Shown here: positions 31,837 through 41,888 of the stretch, piece after piece
How positions within the stretch are numbered: the first letter of the stretch is position 1
Layout: each line of letters begins with the position of its first letter
DNA from: an uncultured Desulfobulbus sp.
Lineage (GTDB): Bacteria; Desulfobacterota; Desulfobulbia; Desulfobulbales; Desulfobulbaceae
Direction: 5' to 3'
Length of the DNA stretch: 64,000 nucleotides
Assembly: GCF_963665445.1 (NCBI RefSeq)
Contig: NZ_OY762276.1
Coordinates: 343,501 to 407,500 of the forward strand
The notes under the pieces: model-generated
Seen by the model: only the letters and a program-made list of their open reading frames with translations
Database searches by the model: none
What the model was told of the DNA's origin: nothing
Program-made: the position numbers and the translations under genes

Positions 31837-32805
31837 TTACATAAAAAGAGTATAGTACAAAAAAGCGACTAAGGCTATGCTCAAAGCTCGAAAACTTTGA
31901 CTGAAGATAATCAGCTGGGCGGCCAGGACCGGTTTGAAAATACCGGCGTAGTAGGGATACTGATGACGGATCGCCCTGATTGGTGAGGAGAGAATGTTGC
32001 CGATCAACAGCACCAGGACGATCTCCTTGGCCTCCATGGCGCCGCTGGCCATCAGGGATCCGGCGGCAGCCAGTCCGGCTGTGAATTCAGCGGCCATCTG
32101 AAAGGTCAGAATGGACAGGGCCTGGGGGGTGAGCCAGCTCATCCAGGACAGATGCTGGCCCATGAAATGTTCCGCGGCCTTGAAAAAATCGGCCTCGCTG
32201 AGAAAATAGAACAGGATGTAGATGGGCACGGTGTAGGTGACGATTTTGCGGATACGCCGCCGAAATCGCTTCCAGGTGTTTTTCAAAGCCGTTCGGAACG
32301 GGTTTTCCTGGTCCGGCGGTAAATCGTTTTCCTGTGACTGGCCGTTGTTGTTTGGCAGCAGTATCCTTCCTACCAGTGCAATAAAGAGGGTGCGGAGCAC
32401 TGCGGCGCTGACCGTCAGGCCGATATAGACGATTGCCGCGCCTTTGATGATCGGTGCGGCAATGAAAAAGGTCGTCGGCAGGTGGAGGAAGTTGCTGGGC
32501 AGACTGTTGAACAGGTTGGCCAGGATCAGTTCCTTGCGGCTGATTTTTTTTTGTTCGTACCCTTCGGAGAGCATGGTGTTGGCCGCCATGCCGGAGAAAA
32601 AACAGAGGGAGAACGAGGCCCCGGTGATGGGCGAGAGGCGGCCGAAACGGGTGAGAGGGCGGGCGACGACCGCCAGTTTCCGGGTCCAGTTGAGCGATTC
32701 GATAAACAGGGCTGCCAAAAGACCGATGGCCAAATAGATCAGCAGTCGAAGGAGGGGCCAGCCGAGGTGGAGCCAAAGGTCAAGCAGGGCATCCTGGGTG
32801 ATCAT
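31837..32805 (-). CDS. Nucleoside-recognition (Gate) domain membrane protein
   Basis: 322 residues with about eight membrane helices. ATG at 32805 (MITQDALLDLW); the much longer open frame upstream is antisense to rtcB and is rejected. FSLCFFSGMAANTMLSEGY and the following LFNSLPSNF segment are typical of Gate-domain transporters related to FeoB cores and SpmA/SpmB. Substrate unknown. It is divergent from rtcB with a gap of 117 bases. Confidence 0.8.
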   Translation of the reverse strand: MITQDALLDLWLHLGWPLLRLLIYLAIGLLAALFIESLNWTRKLAVVARPLTRFGRLSPITGASFSLCFFSGMAANTMLSEGYEQKKISRKELILANLFNSLPSNFLHLPTTFFIAAPIIKGAAIVYIGLTVSAAVLRTLFIALVGRILLPNNNGQSQENDLPPDQENPFRTALKNTWKRFRRRIRKIVTYTVPIYILFYFLSEADFFKAAEHFMGQHLSWMSWLTPQALSILTFQMAAEFTAGLAAAGSLMASGAMEAKEIVLVLLIGNILSSPIRAIRHQYPYYAGIFKPVLAAQLIIFSQSFRALSIALVAFLYYTLFM

Positions 32806-32922
32806 GTTTGTCTCTGGGGGGATGGAGTTTGGGGTAAGGCCGCGTGCCCGCAAGGCGCAGTCGGCCGGAAGCGCATACCGCGGCACTATAAACCAGAAGG
32901 CCAGGAGAGCAAGGGGACAACT

Positions 32923-34086
32923 GTGCAACAGATCGTGGCAACAGAAAAAATTCCACTGCTGCTGTGGCTCGACGACCTGGATCCCGAGGCCATGGCCCAG
33001 GCGCGCAACCTGGCCAATCTGCCCTGCGCCTTTCACCATGTGGCGGTCATGGCCGACGCCCATGTGGGCTACGGCATGCCCATCGGCGGCGTTCTCGCCA
33101 CCGTCGATGCGGTTATTCCCAATGGGGTTGGGGTGGATATCGGTTGCGGCATGCAGGCGGTGCGGACCGGCCTGCACTCGCTGGATTCGACAACCTTGAA
33201 AAAAATTCTCGCCGGCCTGCGTCTGGCCATTCCGCTGGGATTCAACCATCACAAAGAGCCGCGGCCGGTTGCGGACATGCCCGAGCCTGCCGAGGTCGAG
33301 ATGCCGGTGGTGGAGGAGGAGTTTTCCCGGGCCCGCTGTCAGATTGGCACCCTGGGTGGCGGCAACCATTTCATCGAGATCCAGCACGGTGCTGACAACC
33401 GTGTCTGGCTGATGGTCCATTCCGGCAGCCGCAATCTGGGCTACAGGGTGGCGGAGCACTACAACCGCCTGGCCGTGGCCCTCGCTGCCAGGACAATAGA
33501 CAGTGTGCCCAAGTCCTGGCAACTGGCCAGTTTACCGCTCGCCTCACCCGCGGCGCAGCACTATCTGGCCGAGATGCGCTACTGCGTTGCCTTTGCCCAC
33601 GCCAACAGAACGGCAATGATGCGGGTACTGCAGGAAATTGTGTTCGAGTCTAGCGGGTGCGATCAATTCGAAGCCCCCCTGGATGTGGCCCATAACTACG
33701 CTGCCCTGGAAACCCACTTTTTCCGCGAGGTTTGGGTACACCGCAAGGGGGCGACCCGTGCCGGAAGCGGTGAATTCGGCATTATCCCGGGATCCCAGGG
33801 AAGTGCGAGCTACATTGTTCGCGGGTTGGGAAATCCGCAGTCGTTCATGTCCTGTTCCCATGGTGCGGGACGGGTGCTAGGGCGGAAGGAGGCGTGCCGG
33901 GTTCTGGATCTCAAGGAGGAGGTGGCCCGCCTCAATGCACGCAAGATCCTCCATGGCATCCGTCGCCGAAGCGATCTTGAGGAGGCGCCGGGGGCGTACA
34001 AGGACATCGCCCGGGTGATCGACAACCAGCGCGATCTGATCGAGGTGGTTGTCGAACTGCAGCCCCTGGCGGTGGTCAAGGGCTGA
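32923..34086 (+). CDS. rtcB: RNA-splicing ligase RtcB
   Basis: GTP- and Mn-dependent 3'-phosphate RNA ligase, 387 residues. GTG start at 32923 with AGGGG upstream; in-frame sequence further upstream is antisense to the membrane-protein gene. Metal and nucleotide motifs: DIGCGMQAV with Cys75, GGGNHFIEIQ, VHSGSRN, HNYA, PGSQGSASYIV, and CSHGAGR carrying the guanylated His. Length is at the short end for the family. No archease or rtcA is in the window. Confidence 0.95.
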   Translation: MQQIVATEKIPLLLWLDDLDPEAMAQARNLANLPCAFHHVAVMADAHVGYGMPIGGVLATVDAVIPNGVGVDIGCGMQAVRTGLHSLDSTTLKKILAGLRLAIPLGFNHHKEPRPVADMPEPAEVEMPVVEEEFSRARCQIGTLGGGNHFIEIQHGADNRVWLMVHSGSRNLGYRVAEHYNRLAVALAARTIDSVPKSWQLASLPLASPAAQHYLAEMRYCVAFAHANRTAMMRVLQEIVFESSGCDQFEAPLDVAHNYAALETHFFREVWVHRKGATRAGSGEFGIIPGSQGSASYIVRGLGNPQSFMSCSHGAGRVLGRKEACRVLDLKEEVARLNARKILHGIRRRSDLEEAPGAYKDIARVIDNQRDLIEVVVELQPLAVVKG

Positions 34087-34135
34087 GCGGTAGAGAGGGC
34101 GGATGGTGTTCGCCCCCCGTGACAGGCAGAAATTT

Positions 34136-36001
34136 TTAAAAAGTAAGCGGCGAAGGCGGCAGCATGCTGTGGGCGTAGATGTTGCGCGGATCCCTAGCGG
34201 GGACAAAAAGTTCAAGTTGCGGGGAAATTTGTTGCTGCACGGACTGGAGCGCAGGCGCACCCCGCAGCAGCAGTCGTCCCAGCATGGCCTCGACCGGCTG
34301 CTCCACCCGTTTGAACCGTTCCAGCAGGTTATCGGGGGTAAGATCGAGAAACAGTCCGTTTTCCGCTGGAACATGAGCCAGCCTTGCCGCCTCGGCAATG
34401 GCGGTCTCGAGATCGCCGAGTTTATCCACCAGCCCCAGCCGCAGGGCGGTCGCCCCGTCCCAGACCCGCCCTTCGGCAAGGCGTTCCACCATGGCTGGCT
34501 GCATCTTGCGGCCTTTGGCCACGATTTGAATAAACTGCCGATATCCCTGCTCCACGTCCATCTGCAGGGCGGCCGCTTCCTCCTTGCTCATGGCTGAGGT
34601 CAGGGTGCCGAAGTGGGCCACATCGGTGGTGCCGAGGCCGTCGCCATGTATCCCCATATTGGCCAGGGTTTTCTCCAGGGTCGGTATGGCCCCGAAGATG
34701 CCGATGGAGCCGGTGAGGGTGGTTGGGTCGGCGACAATGCTGTCGGCATTGGCGGAGAGCCAGTATCCGCCCGAGGCGGTCATCGCTCCCATGGAGACGA
34801 CCACAATCTTGCCCTCTTTTTGGGCCCGCACCAGTTCCTCGCGAATCAGTTCCGAGGCAAAGGCACTGCCCCCTCCGGTGTTGATCCGCAGGACAATGGC
34901 CTTGATCCGCTTATCCAGCCGCGCTTTGCGGATTTTTTTGATCAGGTCGTCGGCACCGATCTGGCCGACGGAGCCCTCGCCGGGGAGAAGGTTGCCGCTG
35001 GCGGTGATGATGCCGATCAATGCCTGCTTGGCGGAGGTCTCGGTGTAGGACGGGGTCAGCGTCTGCAGGTAGCTTTGGAAATCGATGTGATTAAAGGAGG
35101 TCCTGTCGATGGAAGGCCCGACCTGGTTGAGAAACATGGCCTCCAGTTCCTGACGGGTCTTGATTCCATCCACCAGGCCGGTGGCCAGGGCCAGCTGCGC
35201 CCGATCACCGCCAACCGAGGCCAACTGGGAGACCGTCTGGTTGACGTTTTCTTGGAACACCTGCGGCTCCAGTCGCCGATTTTTTGTGATGTCGGCACTG
35301 TATGCCTGCCATAGGGCGTTCAGCCACAGGCTGTTGGCCTCCCGGTCCTCGGCAGACATATCGTTGCGGAGAAAGGGTTCCACCGCCGACTTGAAGGTTC
35401 CCACCCGAAAGACGTGGAAATCAACGGCCAGTTTGTCGAGCATCTCCTTGAAGTAGAGACGGTACACCGCAAATCCGCGCAGATTGACCGCACCCATGGG
35501 ATTGAGATAGATTGTATCGGCCCAGGAGGCCAGGTAATATTGGGCCTGATTGAAGTTGTCGCCAATGGCGATAATTTGTTTTCCCGTGGACTTGAACTGC
35601 TCAAGGGCCCGGCCGATGGTGCGAATCTGCTCCAAGCTCGCTTTTCCCAGGCGATTGGTGTTGAGCACCAGGAGTTTGATGCGGGGATCGTCGGTGGCCG
35701 CATTGATGGCATCAAGAATATCCTGAAGAAAGCACTCGGCATGGAGCGGCGTCCCGGTAATCTGGCTGATGAGCCTGGTGGCGGGATCCATGGGGGAACG
35801 TTCCTCGACGATATCCCCCTCAGGGGCGAGAATGAGCGCACTTCCCTGGGGAACAGTCGTCTGCGGCGTATAGAGGGCAGCCGTGACCACGGCAATGAGC
35901 AATCCCAGGAAGAGGAGGTTGGCGAGGATCGACAGACCGGAGCTGAGAAATTTCCACAGCCAATAGAAAGGGCGGCTCAGAAGCCAGAAAAATTTTTTCA
36001 T
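34136..36001 (-). CDS. sppA: Signal peptide peptidase SppA, 67-kDa type
   Basis: Inner-membrane serine protease of 621 residues that degrades cleaved signal peptides. ATG at 36001. N-terminal helix about 22-44, then two tandem SppA domains. Lys204 (GTFKSAVEPF) and Ser410 (MTASGGYW) form the Ser-Lys dyad split across the two halves, as in the E. coli enzyme. Conserved TGSIGIFG and GRVWDG segments are present. Single gene, weak ribosome site. Confidence 0.95.
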   Translation of the reverse strand: MKKFFWLLSRPFYWLWKFLSSGLSILANLLFLGLLIAVVTAALYTPQTTVPQGSALILAPEGDIVEERSPMDPATRLISQITGTPLHAECFLQDILDAINAATDDPRIKLLVLNTNRLGKASLEQIRTIGRALEQFKSTGKQIIAIGDNFNQAQYYLASWADTIYLNPMGAVNLRGFAVYRLYFKEMLDKLAVDFHVFRVGTFKSAVEPFLRNDMSAEDREANSLWLNALWQAYSADITKNRRLEPQVFQENVNQTVSQLASVGGDRAQLALATGLVDGIKTRQELEAMFLNQVGPSIDRTSFNHIDFQSYLQTLTPSYTETSAKQALIGIITASGNLLPGEGSVGQIGADDLIKKIRKARLDKRIKAIVLRINTGGGSAFASELIREELVRAQKEGKIVVVSMGAMTASGGYWLSANADSIVADPTTLTGSIGIFGAIPTLEKTLANMGIHGDGLGTTDVAHFGTLTSAMSKEEAAALQMDVEQGYRQFIQIVAKGRKMQPAMVERLAEGRVWDGATALRLGLVDKLGDLETAIAEAARLAHVPAENGLFLDLTPDNLLERFKRVEQPVEAMLGRLLLRGAPALQSVQQQISPQLELFVPARDPRNIYAHSMLPPSPLTF

Positions 36002-36237
36002 GGAAGACCTTTACATGGGCGCCCCGCAAACAGGGGGGGCTGATGGATAAGCATGAGTTCCTCGGGCTGATATGCACATCGTGTTCACCATACCACGATA
36101 CGTGGGGAACGGAAACAGGCCGCCTGGTTCAAGGAGGACAATTTACGCAGAGCTGCAGACAAGAGGGGGGGAAGTGGGAATTGGATCGGAGGCGCGTCAC
36201 GTCATCCAGGCGAAACGACCTGGCCGCTTGAGTCGGT

Positions 36238-38169
36238 TCAGGTCTGTTCGGAAAACAGTTCCGGATGAATTTCCATTTTCAGGGCCAGGGCCAGTTCGTG
36301 CATTGAAAAGGGTTTTTTCACAAACTGGGTGATTCCCAGATCCATGGCCCGGCTGATCTCCTCGACCTTGGAATAGCCGGAGGTGATCACCGCCTTCTGG
36401 TTTGGTGTGTGGCGCAGGATGCGTTCATAGGTTTCACAGCCGTTGATGCCGGGGTCCATCAGCATATCGAGGATCACCAGATCGACCGAGGAGGATTGGG
36501 TGAATGCAACGGCCTCCTCACCCGAGGCCACGGCGATCGGTTGGTATCCCAAATGGCGGAGTAGGCGGCAGGCGATTTCACGCTGGCTTTTCTGGTCGTC
36601 GACCACCAGGATCCGCTCTCCGTTGCCCTGGTACTGGTGCGCCATCGGCACCGGCTTGGTCCGCGGATACGCGCTGGATTTCGAGGCGGGAAAGTAGAGT
36701 GCGAACGTGGAACCCTTGTTGCTGCTGACAACGTCGATGTAACCTCCGTGGTCGTGAACCGTATTCCAGACCACGGCCAGGCCAAGCCCGGTACCGCTGC
36801 GGCCCATGACTTTCTTACTGTAGAAGGGGCTGAAAATTTGTTGAATATCCTGCGGCGAGATGCCTGGCCCATCGTCCTCCACAGAGATCATGATGTACTC
36901 GCCGGGGGCAATGGTTTCGTATCCCTGGTAGGCTGCGGTCAACTGCACGTTTTTGGTGGCCAGGATGACCTGGCCGCTGTTTTGAATGGCCTCGGCCGCG
37001 TTGTTGACCAGGTTCATGATCGACTTGGAGAGGTGGATGGCCGAGCAGTTGATCAGTTTGAGCTTCCCTTCCAGATAAGGGCTGATCTTGATTGCCGGAT
37101 AGCGCTGCCCGAGCTCGCGAAACTCGACCGAGTTGAGATATTCGGTGATCAGGGCATTGGCGTTCTGCAGTTCTTTTTTACAGGTCGCGCCCCGGGCAAC
37201 GGTGAGCAGGTCGTTTACCACCGCAGCCGCCCGTTTTCCTGCCTCGCGGATCATCATCAGCTCTTCACGGTACTTGAAATCCATGTCCAGATCCACGAGC
37301 AACAGTTCCGGGTAGGTAATGATCCCGGCCAAGATGTTGTTGAGGTCGTGGGCAACGGAACTGGCCATCAGTCCTAAGGATTCCATGCGCTTGGCGTCGG
37401 CGAGTTTTTCCATCAACACCATTTTCTGCTGCAGGGCGGTCTCGTTGTCGGTAACATCGCGGATGGCTGCGACCTGGACCTGTCGGCCCTGGTAATCGAT
37501 GTGTTTCACCCGAAACTCGACCGGAAAGGTGGTGCCATCCTTGCGAATACCCCGGGCTTCAAACGGACCGATGGTTTCAAGCTCTGCGGGCAGTTCCATG
37601 GCGCGAATGGTGCTCCGATCCAAGAGGACCTCGAAAATCTGCTTGCCGATCAGTTCGTGCTCCTGGTAGCCGAACATCGTGCACAGCTGACTGTTGGTTT
37701 GCAGCAGTTCGCCCCGCTCGTAGATGATGATTCCCTCCCAGGTTGCCTGGGCGAGTTGGCGAAAACGTTTTTCGCTGTTTTTCAGCTCTCGGGAGAGCTG
37801 TTTGTGCTGGATGGATTGGGCCACGGTCCGCAGCATCCGTTCCGGAGAGCAGGGCTTGCGCAGATAGTCGTAGACCCCCTGCCGCAGCGATTCAACGGCG
37901 TTGTCGAGGGTTGCGTTGCCGGTGAGGATGATGATCGCGGTCTCCGCGTACTCCTCATTGAGACGGGTCACGATGTGGTTGCCACTGGTATCCGGGAGGT
38001 TGATGTCAACCAGGGCTGCGGAAAAGGCATGATTTTTCAGCAGGGTAAAGGCTTCTTCACCTGTGTTGGCCACATGCACTTGATATCCTTCGGCCTTGAG
38101 CAGAAATTGCAGACTGCTGCTGAAGCGGATTTCATCATCGATGATGAGAACGGTATGCAGGTTTTGCAT
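36238..38169 (-). CDS. Cytosolic REC-PAS-HisKA-HATPase-REC hybrid kinase
   Basis: 643 residues, no membrane helix. ATG at 38169. N-terminal receiver with Asp55 (LVDINLP), PAS about 135-250, HisKA with His274 (SSVAHDLNN), an intact HATPase (MNLVNNA, DDGPGI, SGTGLGLAV), and a C-terminal receiver with Asp568 (ILDMLMD). The kinase core is the closest visible relative of the eroded kinase at 6329 (both have AHDLNNIL then ITYPxLLL). Two receivers flanking the kinase suggest it is itself controlled by phosphorylation and relays to another protein. Confidence 0.9.
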   Translation of the reverse strand: MQNLHTVLIIDDEIRFSSSLQFLLKAEGYQVHVANTGEEAFTLLKNHAFSAALVDINLPDTSGNHIVTRLNEEYAETAIIILTGNATLDNAVESLRQGVYDYLRKPCSPERMLRTVAQSIQHKQLSRELKNSEKRFRQLAQATWEGIIIYERGELLQTNSQLCTMFGYQEHELIGKQIFEVLLDRSTIRAMELPAELETIGPFEARGIRKDGTTFPVEFRVKHIDYQGRQVQVAAIRDVTDNETALQQKMVLMEKLADAKRMESLGLMASSVAHDLNNILAGIITYPELLLVDLDMDFKYREELMMIREAGKRAAAVVNDLLTVARGATCKKELQNANALITEYLNSVEFRELGQRYPAIKISPYLEGKLKLINCSAIHLSKSIMNLVNNAAEAIQNSGQVILATKNVQLTAAYQGYETIAPGEYIMISVEDDGPGISPQDIQQIFSPFYSKKVMGRSGTGLGLAVVWNTVHDHGGYIDVVSSNKGSTFALYFPASKSSAYPRTKPVPMAHQYQGNGERILVVDDQKSQREIACRLLRHLGYQPIAVASGEEAVAFTQSSSVDLVILDMLMDPGINGCETYERILRHTPNQKAVITSGYSKVEEISRAMDLGITQFVKKPFSMHELALALKMEIHPELFSEQT

Positions 38170-38396
38170 GAATACGTTTGTGCAAACAGGAATATCGATA
38201 AAAGAGTATGTTGACCAAACCGGTGCGTGAAATGTCCTTGATCCCCAAAAGGACGGCGGGGTGGCTGAGCATGGCGAAAAAAGAGAGAGAAGCCGGTGAT
38301 ATCAACCATTGGTCGACGCTCCTCCGTCGTCTATTGGCATACGCCGGCAACGGTCCAGACCCACAGAAATCATTCAAGCGTGTCTTGGATGAAAAG

Positions 38397-38414
38397 TCCA
38401 ATGAAAAAATTGGA
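38397..38414 (-). terminator. Possible weak terminator behind the HDOD kinase
   Basis: TCCAAT / ATTGGA arms with a T-rich loop, followed on the minus strand by CTTTTC. Six-bp stem only. Confidence 0.35.
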
Positions 38415-38419
38415 ATTGT

Positions 38420-40573
38420 TCAATCGTGACAAGGGATTCGGGGCGATTTCAAGGGCAGGGTCAAGGTGAACACGGTTGGCCCTGCGGAGGAGGTGCAGCG
38501 GAGGCGCCCTTGCATTTGCCGGGCAAGTGATGCAGAGATGGAGAGCCCCAGCCCCCGGTGCACACTGTTTTTGGTGGAAGATCCGGCACGAAAGAGCTCC
38601 TGCTCTTGCTCCGCGGCAATACCTGGGCCGTTATCTTCCACATGGATATGAACCTGGGTGTTTTCCACTTCGGTTCGCACGGCAATGATCCCGTGATCCT
38701 GGATGGCCTCCAGCGCGTTCTTGACCAGATTCTGCACGATCTGCTGGAGAAATCCGGGGTCGAGATCGAGTTCTATGGGCCCATCGGCCGGGGAGAGGAT
38801 GATCTGTACCCTGTTTTCCACCGCAGCCGCAGCCTGCAGGGGGGCCAGCGTTTTTTCCAAGAAGGTGTGCAGCTCCACATGGATAAGCTGCGGCACACTG
38901 TTTTCTCGGGAAAGGTCTTCAAGGCCACGGGTGATGCGGGCCAGCCGTTCGATTTCGCCATCAATGATGGCAAGCTCCTCCACAACCCCCTGGCCCTGTC
39001 CTATCTTGCGCTCCATGACATGGAGGTAATTTCGCAGAATGGCCAGGGGGTTGTTGATCTCATGGCCGATTTTTCGAGCGATCAGGGTCGCGGCCTGCAG
39101 TCGTTCTTCGGCAACCGTCTCCGCCTGCTGGCGGCGAATCCTGTCCAGCTGCAGGGCGGCGGCGGCCTGATTGGCCAGCAAGGCAAGCGCCCCCATCTGG
39201 CTGCTCAGGGCCCGAAAGGATTTTTTCATGCAGCCGATCACCATGAGGCCTTCAAGCTGGTTGCGGCAGTTGAGCGGAAAGACGATCATCCCCTCTGTAC
39301 CGAGCAGATGCTGCAGCTGGACGTCAAAGAGATTGCCCGAGAAGGTTGTTCCAGATGCCCCCTGAAAAGAGTGCTGCGGGATTTTCTCCACCATGGCCCG
39401 ATTGAGCAGGCTCTCAGGTGCTGTGGTGGTGTCATACCACAGCCCCTTGGTTTGTTGGGCCAGGCTGTTGTCCCTGGAGGTTTGGGCAAAGAGCAGGTCT
39501 GCACTCGTATCGGGCAGGAGCAGCAGGCATTGCTCCTCGTTGAACAGGATGTTGACCCCCTGCTCGATCGCGCCAACGATCTGTTCGCGGTTTTCGGCGC
39601 GAAGCAGGTTGTCGAGCAGACCGCTGAGCTGCGAGGTCTCACGGATTCGATTGATCAGCCCCAGCGATGTCTCCCGGTGGACCCCTTCGCCCTCCGGCTC
39701 CTTGTCATGGGTAGTCCTGGACATCCGTGGAATATGGATGCCGAGCTGTTCGGCCAGCTGCGCAACCTGCTCCTCAATCCCGCCAACAAGGGTGGCAGTT
39801 TTTTCGGCCGAGAGCCCAAACAGTTTTTCCGCGGCCTCGACACATTCCGGTGCATCGGCTTCGTGGTGGCTCAACAGGTCGGCAAGCGAGATGATCCTGG
39901 TCAGCGGCAGTGCCTGGCGGACCTGGTCGACCTCGTGGTGATGGTAGCGGATGGCATCGGCGATGAGGGTGGGGAGGTGCCACTGCTCGCAGAGCCAGGC
40001 CCCTGCCTGACAGTGGTTGATCTGCAATTTCTCCTCTTCGAGGAAGGCCAGGCGGGCGTTATGGCAGCGAACCCCTTTGAGCAGGAGCGGGGCATAACTG
40101 CCGGGAAAGGCCATCCAGAGAAGTAGCTTGCCGATATCGTGGAGCAATCCGGCCAGGTATGCTTCCGCCGGGTCGGTGTATTGAACCGTCTCTGCGATAT
40201 TTTGCGCCAGCAGGGCATTGGTGTAGGAGTGGTGCCAGAACCGATCGATGGAGAGCAACCCGTTGGTCTCCACCCGGCGAAACACCTGCTGCACCGAAAC
40301 GGAGATGGCCAGGTTGCGGACCGTGTCCATGCCCAGATAGACCACGGCCTGTTCAATGGTGCGAATGGCCTTGCGGGTACCGATGAAGGCTGAATTGACC
40401 AGTTGCAGCACCTTGGCGCTGAGGGCGGCATCCTTGTCGACGATCTGGGCGATCTTCTGGATGTTGACCTCAGGGTTTCGGCAGCTGTCCAGGAGTTGCA
40501 CCAGCACCTGCGGCATGCTGGGCAGGTTGCCGGAAACTTTGAGGTTGGAGAGGACGTCGTTGGCTGTGGTCAT
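38420..40573 (-). CDS. HDOD domain-histidine kinase fusion
   Basis: 717 residues, cytosolic. Chosen start ATG at 40573 (MTTANDVL) because the HDOD domain begins soon after; ATG at 40609 and a TTG at 40657 are alternatives, and none has a good ribosome site. HDOD domain about 10-270 with LLHDIGKL, then a GAF-like segment about 320-470, HisKA with His504 (GHEINNPLAIL), and an intact HATPase (QNLVKNALEAI, DNGPGI, RGLGLS). No receiver. HDOD domains occur in bacterial signal proteins linked to stress, biofilm or motility; the partner regulator is not evident. Confidence 0.88.
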   Translation of the reverse strand: MTTANDVLSNLKVSGNLPSMPQVLVQLLDSCRNPEVNIQKIAQIVDKDAALSAKVLQLVNSAFIGTRKAIRTIEQAVVYLGMDTVRNLAISVSVQQVFRRVETNGLLSIDRFWHHSYTNALLAQNIAETVQYTDPAEAYLAGLLHDIGKLLLWMAFPGSYAPLLLKGVRCHNARLAFLEEEKLQINHCQAGAWLCEQWHLPTLIADAIRYHHHEVDQVRQALPLTRIISLADLLSHHEADAPECVEAAEKLFGLSAEKTATLVGGIEEQVAQLAEQLGIHIPRMSRTTHDKEPEGEGVHRETSLGLINRIRETSQLSGLLDNLLRAENREQIVGAIEQGVNILFNEEQCLLLLPDTSADLLFAQTSRDNSLAQQTKGLWYDTTTAPESLLNRAMVEKIPQHSFQGASGTTFSGNLFDVQLQHLLGTEGMIVFPLNCRNQLEGLMVIGCMKKSFRALSSQMGALALLANQAAAALQLDRIRRQQAETVAEERLQAATLIARKIGHEINNPLAILRNYLHVMERKIGQGQGVVEELAIIDGEIERLARITRGLEDLSRENSVPQLIHVELHTFLEKTLAPLQAAAAVENRVQIILSPADGPIELDLDPGFLQQIVQNLVKNALEAIQDHGIIAVRTEVENTQVHIHVEDNGPGIAAEQEQELFRAGSSTKNSVHRGLGLSISASLARQMQGRLRCTSSAGPTVFTLTLPLKSPRIPCHD

Positions 40574-40790
40574 CGCTACATTGGGCCGGAAGATCGAATA
40601 AATCTGCATTATTGCCACTGTATAGCAGAGCAAAAAGGAAAAATCCAGTCCATGCAAAGCTTAAAGGTTCTTAAAAAAAATCGACACAGGGGGCGGAGGT
40701 TCAACAGGGCGATTCCTCTTGACCCTGGCCGAGCCTATTCGTTAGTCTCTCTGGGGACGATTTGAGACAAACAACACATGGAACAGAGAG

Positions 40791-41888
40791 GTGAGGGTGA
40801 AGGTTGACGGAGAAGCATACAGGTCCATTTGGTTGGCGGAGGACGGGATCGGGGTTGAAATTATAGATCAGACCCTGCTTCCCTTTCAATTCAAGGTGGT
40901 TCGTCTGAATACGGTGGAAGAGGCCATGGATGCGATCAGCCGGATGCTGGTGCGGGGTGCGCCTCTCATTGGCGCCACTGCAGCCTACGGCATTTGTCTG
41001 GGATTGCGCAGGGGGACGAGCACCAAGGCGCTGCAGGAGATGGCCGCACAGCTGGTTGGGTGCCGCCCGACAGCCATCAATCTCAAGTGGGCTGTGCAAC
41101 GAATGCTCGACCTGCTGCTGCCGCTGCCGGAGGAGCAGCGGCTTGGCCAGGCGTATCGGGAGGCGGCGTGGATTTGCGAGGAAGACGTCGCCGCCAACGA
41201 GGCCATCGGCACCCACGGGGCCAGGCTGATCGCCGAGGTGTATCGCAAAAACGGCGGCAAACCGGTCAATGTGCTCACCCACTGCAATGCCGGCTGGCTG
41301 GCCACGGTCGACTGGGGCACGGCCCTGGCACCGATTTTCAAGGCAACGGAACAGGGCATTCCGGTTCATGTCTGGGTGGATGAGACCAGGCCGCGCAACC
41401 AGGGGGCCAGCCTGACCGCCTGGGAGCTGGTGGCAGCCGGCATTTCCCACCATCTGATCGTCGATAACGCCGGAGGGCATCTTATGCAGCATGGCCAGGT
41501 GGATCTGTGCATCGTCGGTACGGACCGCACCACGGCCAGCGGCGATGTCTGCAACAAGATCGGCACCTATCTCAAGGCTCTGGCCGCCGCCGACAACGGG
41601 GTCCCCTTTTACGTGGCCCTCCCCGGCTCCACCGTGGACTGGACCGTGAACGACGGTGTTGCGGAAATTCCCATTGAGGAACGGGGGCAGGAGGAGGTGC
41701 TGCAGCTCCTGGGGCTTGATGGGACTGGCGCGGTGCAGCGTTTTTCGATCGCCCCTGCAGCGACCGAGGCGGTCAATCCGGCCTTCGACGTCACTCCTGC
41801 CAGACTGGTCACAGGGTTGATCACCGAGCGCGGCATCTGCACCGCCAGCAGGCTGGGGCTTCTTGGGCTGTATCCGGAGAAAGGCTGA
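40791..41888 (+). CDS. mtnA: S-methyl-5-thioribose-1-phosphate isomerase
   Basis: Converts 5-methylthioribose 1-phosphate to the ribulose form; also acts on 5-deoxyribose 1-phosphate in known relatives. 365 residues. GTG start at 40791; GTG at 40797 is nearly as good, with AGAGG six bases before it. [13 protein letters not shown], catalytic Cys165 ([10 protein letters not shown]) and Asp245 ([10 protein letters not shown]) are present. Its TGA overlaps the next ATG (TGATG), so translation is coupled to the class II aldolase that follows. It is divergent from the HDOD kinase. Confidence 0.93.
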   Translation: MRVKVDGEAYRSIWLAEDGIGVEIIDQTLLPFQFKVVRLNTVEEAMDAISRMLVRGAPLIGATAAYGICLGLRRGTSTKALQEMAAQLVGCRPTAINLKWAVQRMLDLLLPLPEEQRLGQAYREAAWICEEDVAANEAIGTHGARLIAEVYRKNGGKPVNVLTHCNAGWLATVDWGTALAPIFKATEQGIPVHVWVDETRPRNQGASLTAWELVAAGISHHLIVDNAGGHLMQHGQVDLCIVGTDRTTASGDVCNKIGTYLKALAAADNGVPFYVALPGSTVDWTVNDGVAEIPIEERGQEEVLQLLGLDGTGAVQRFSIAPAATEAVNPAFDVTPARLVTGLITERGICTASRLGLLGLYPEKG

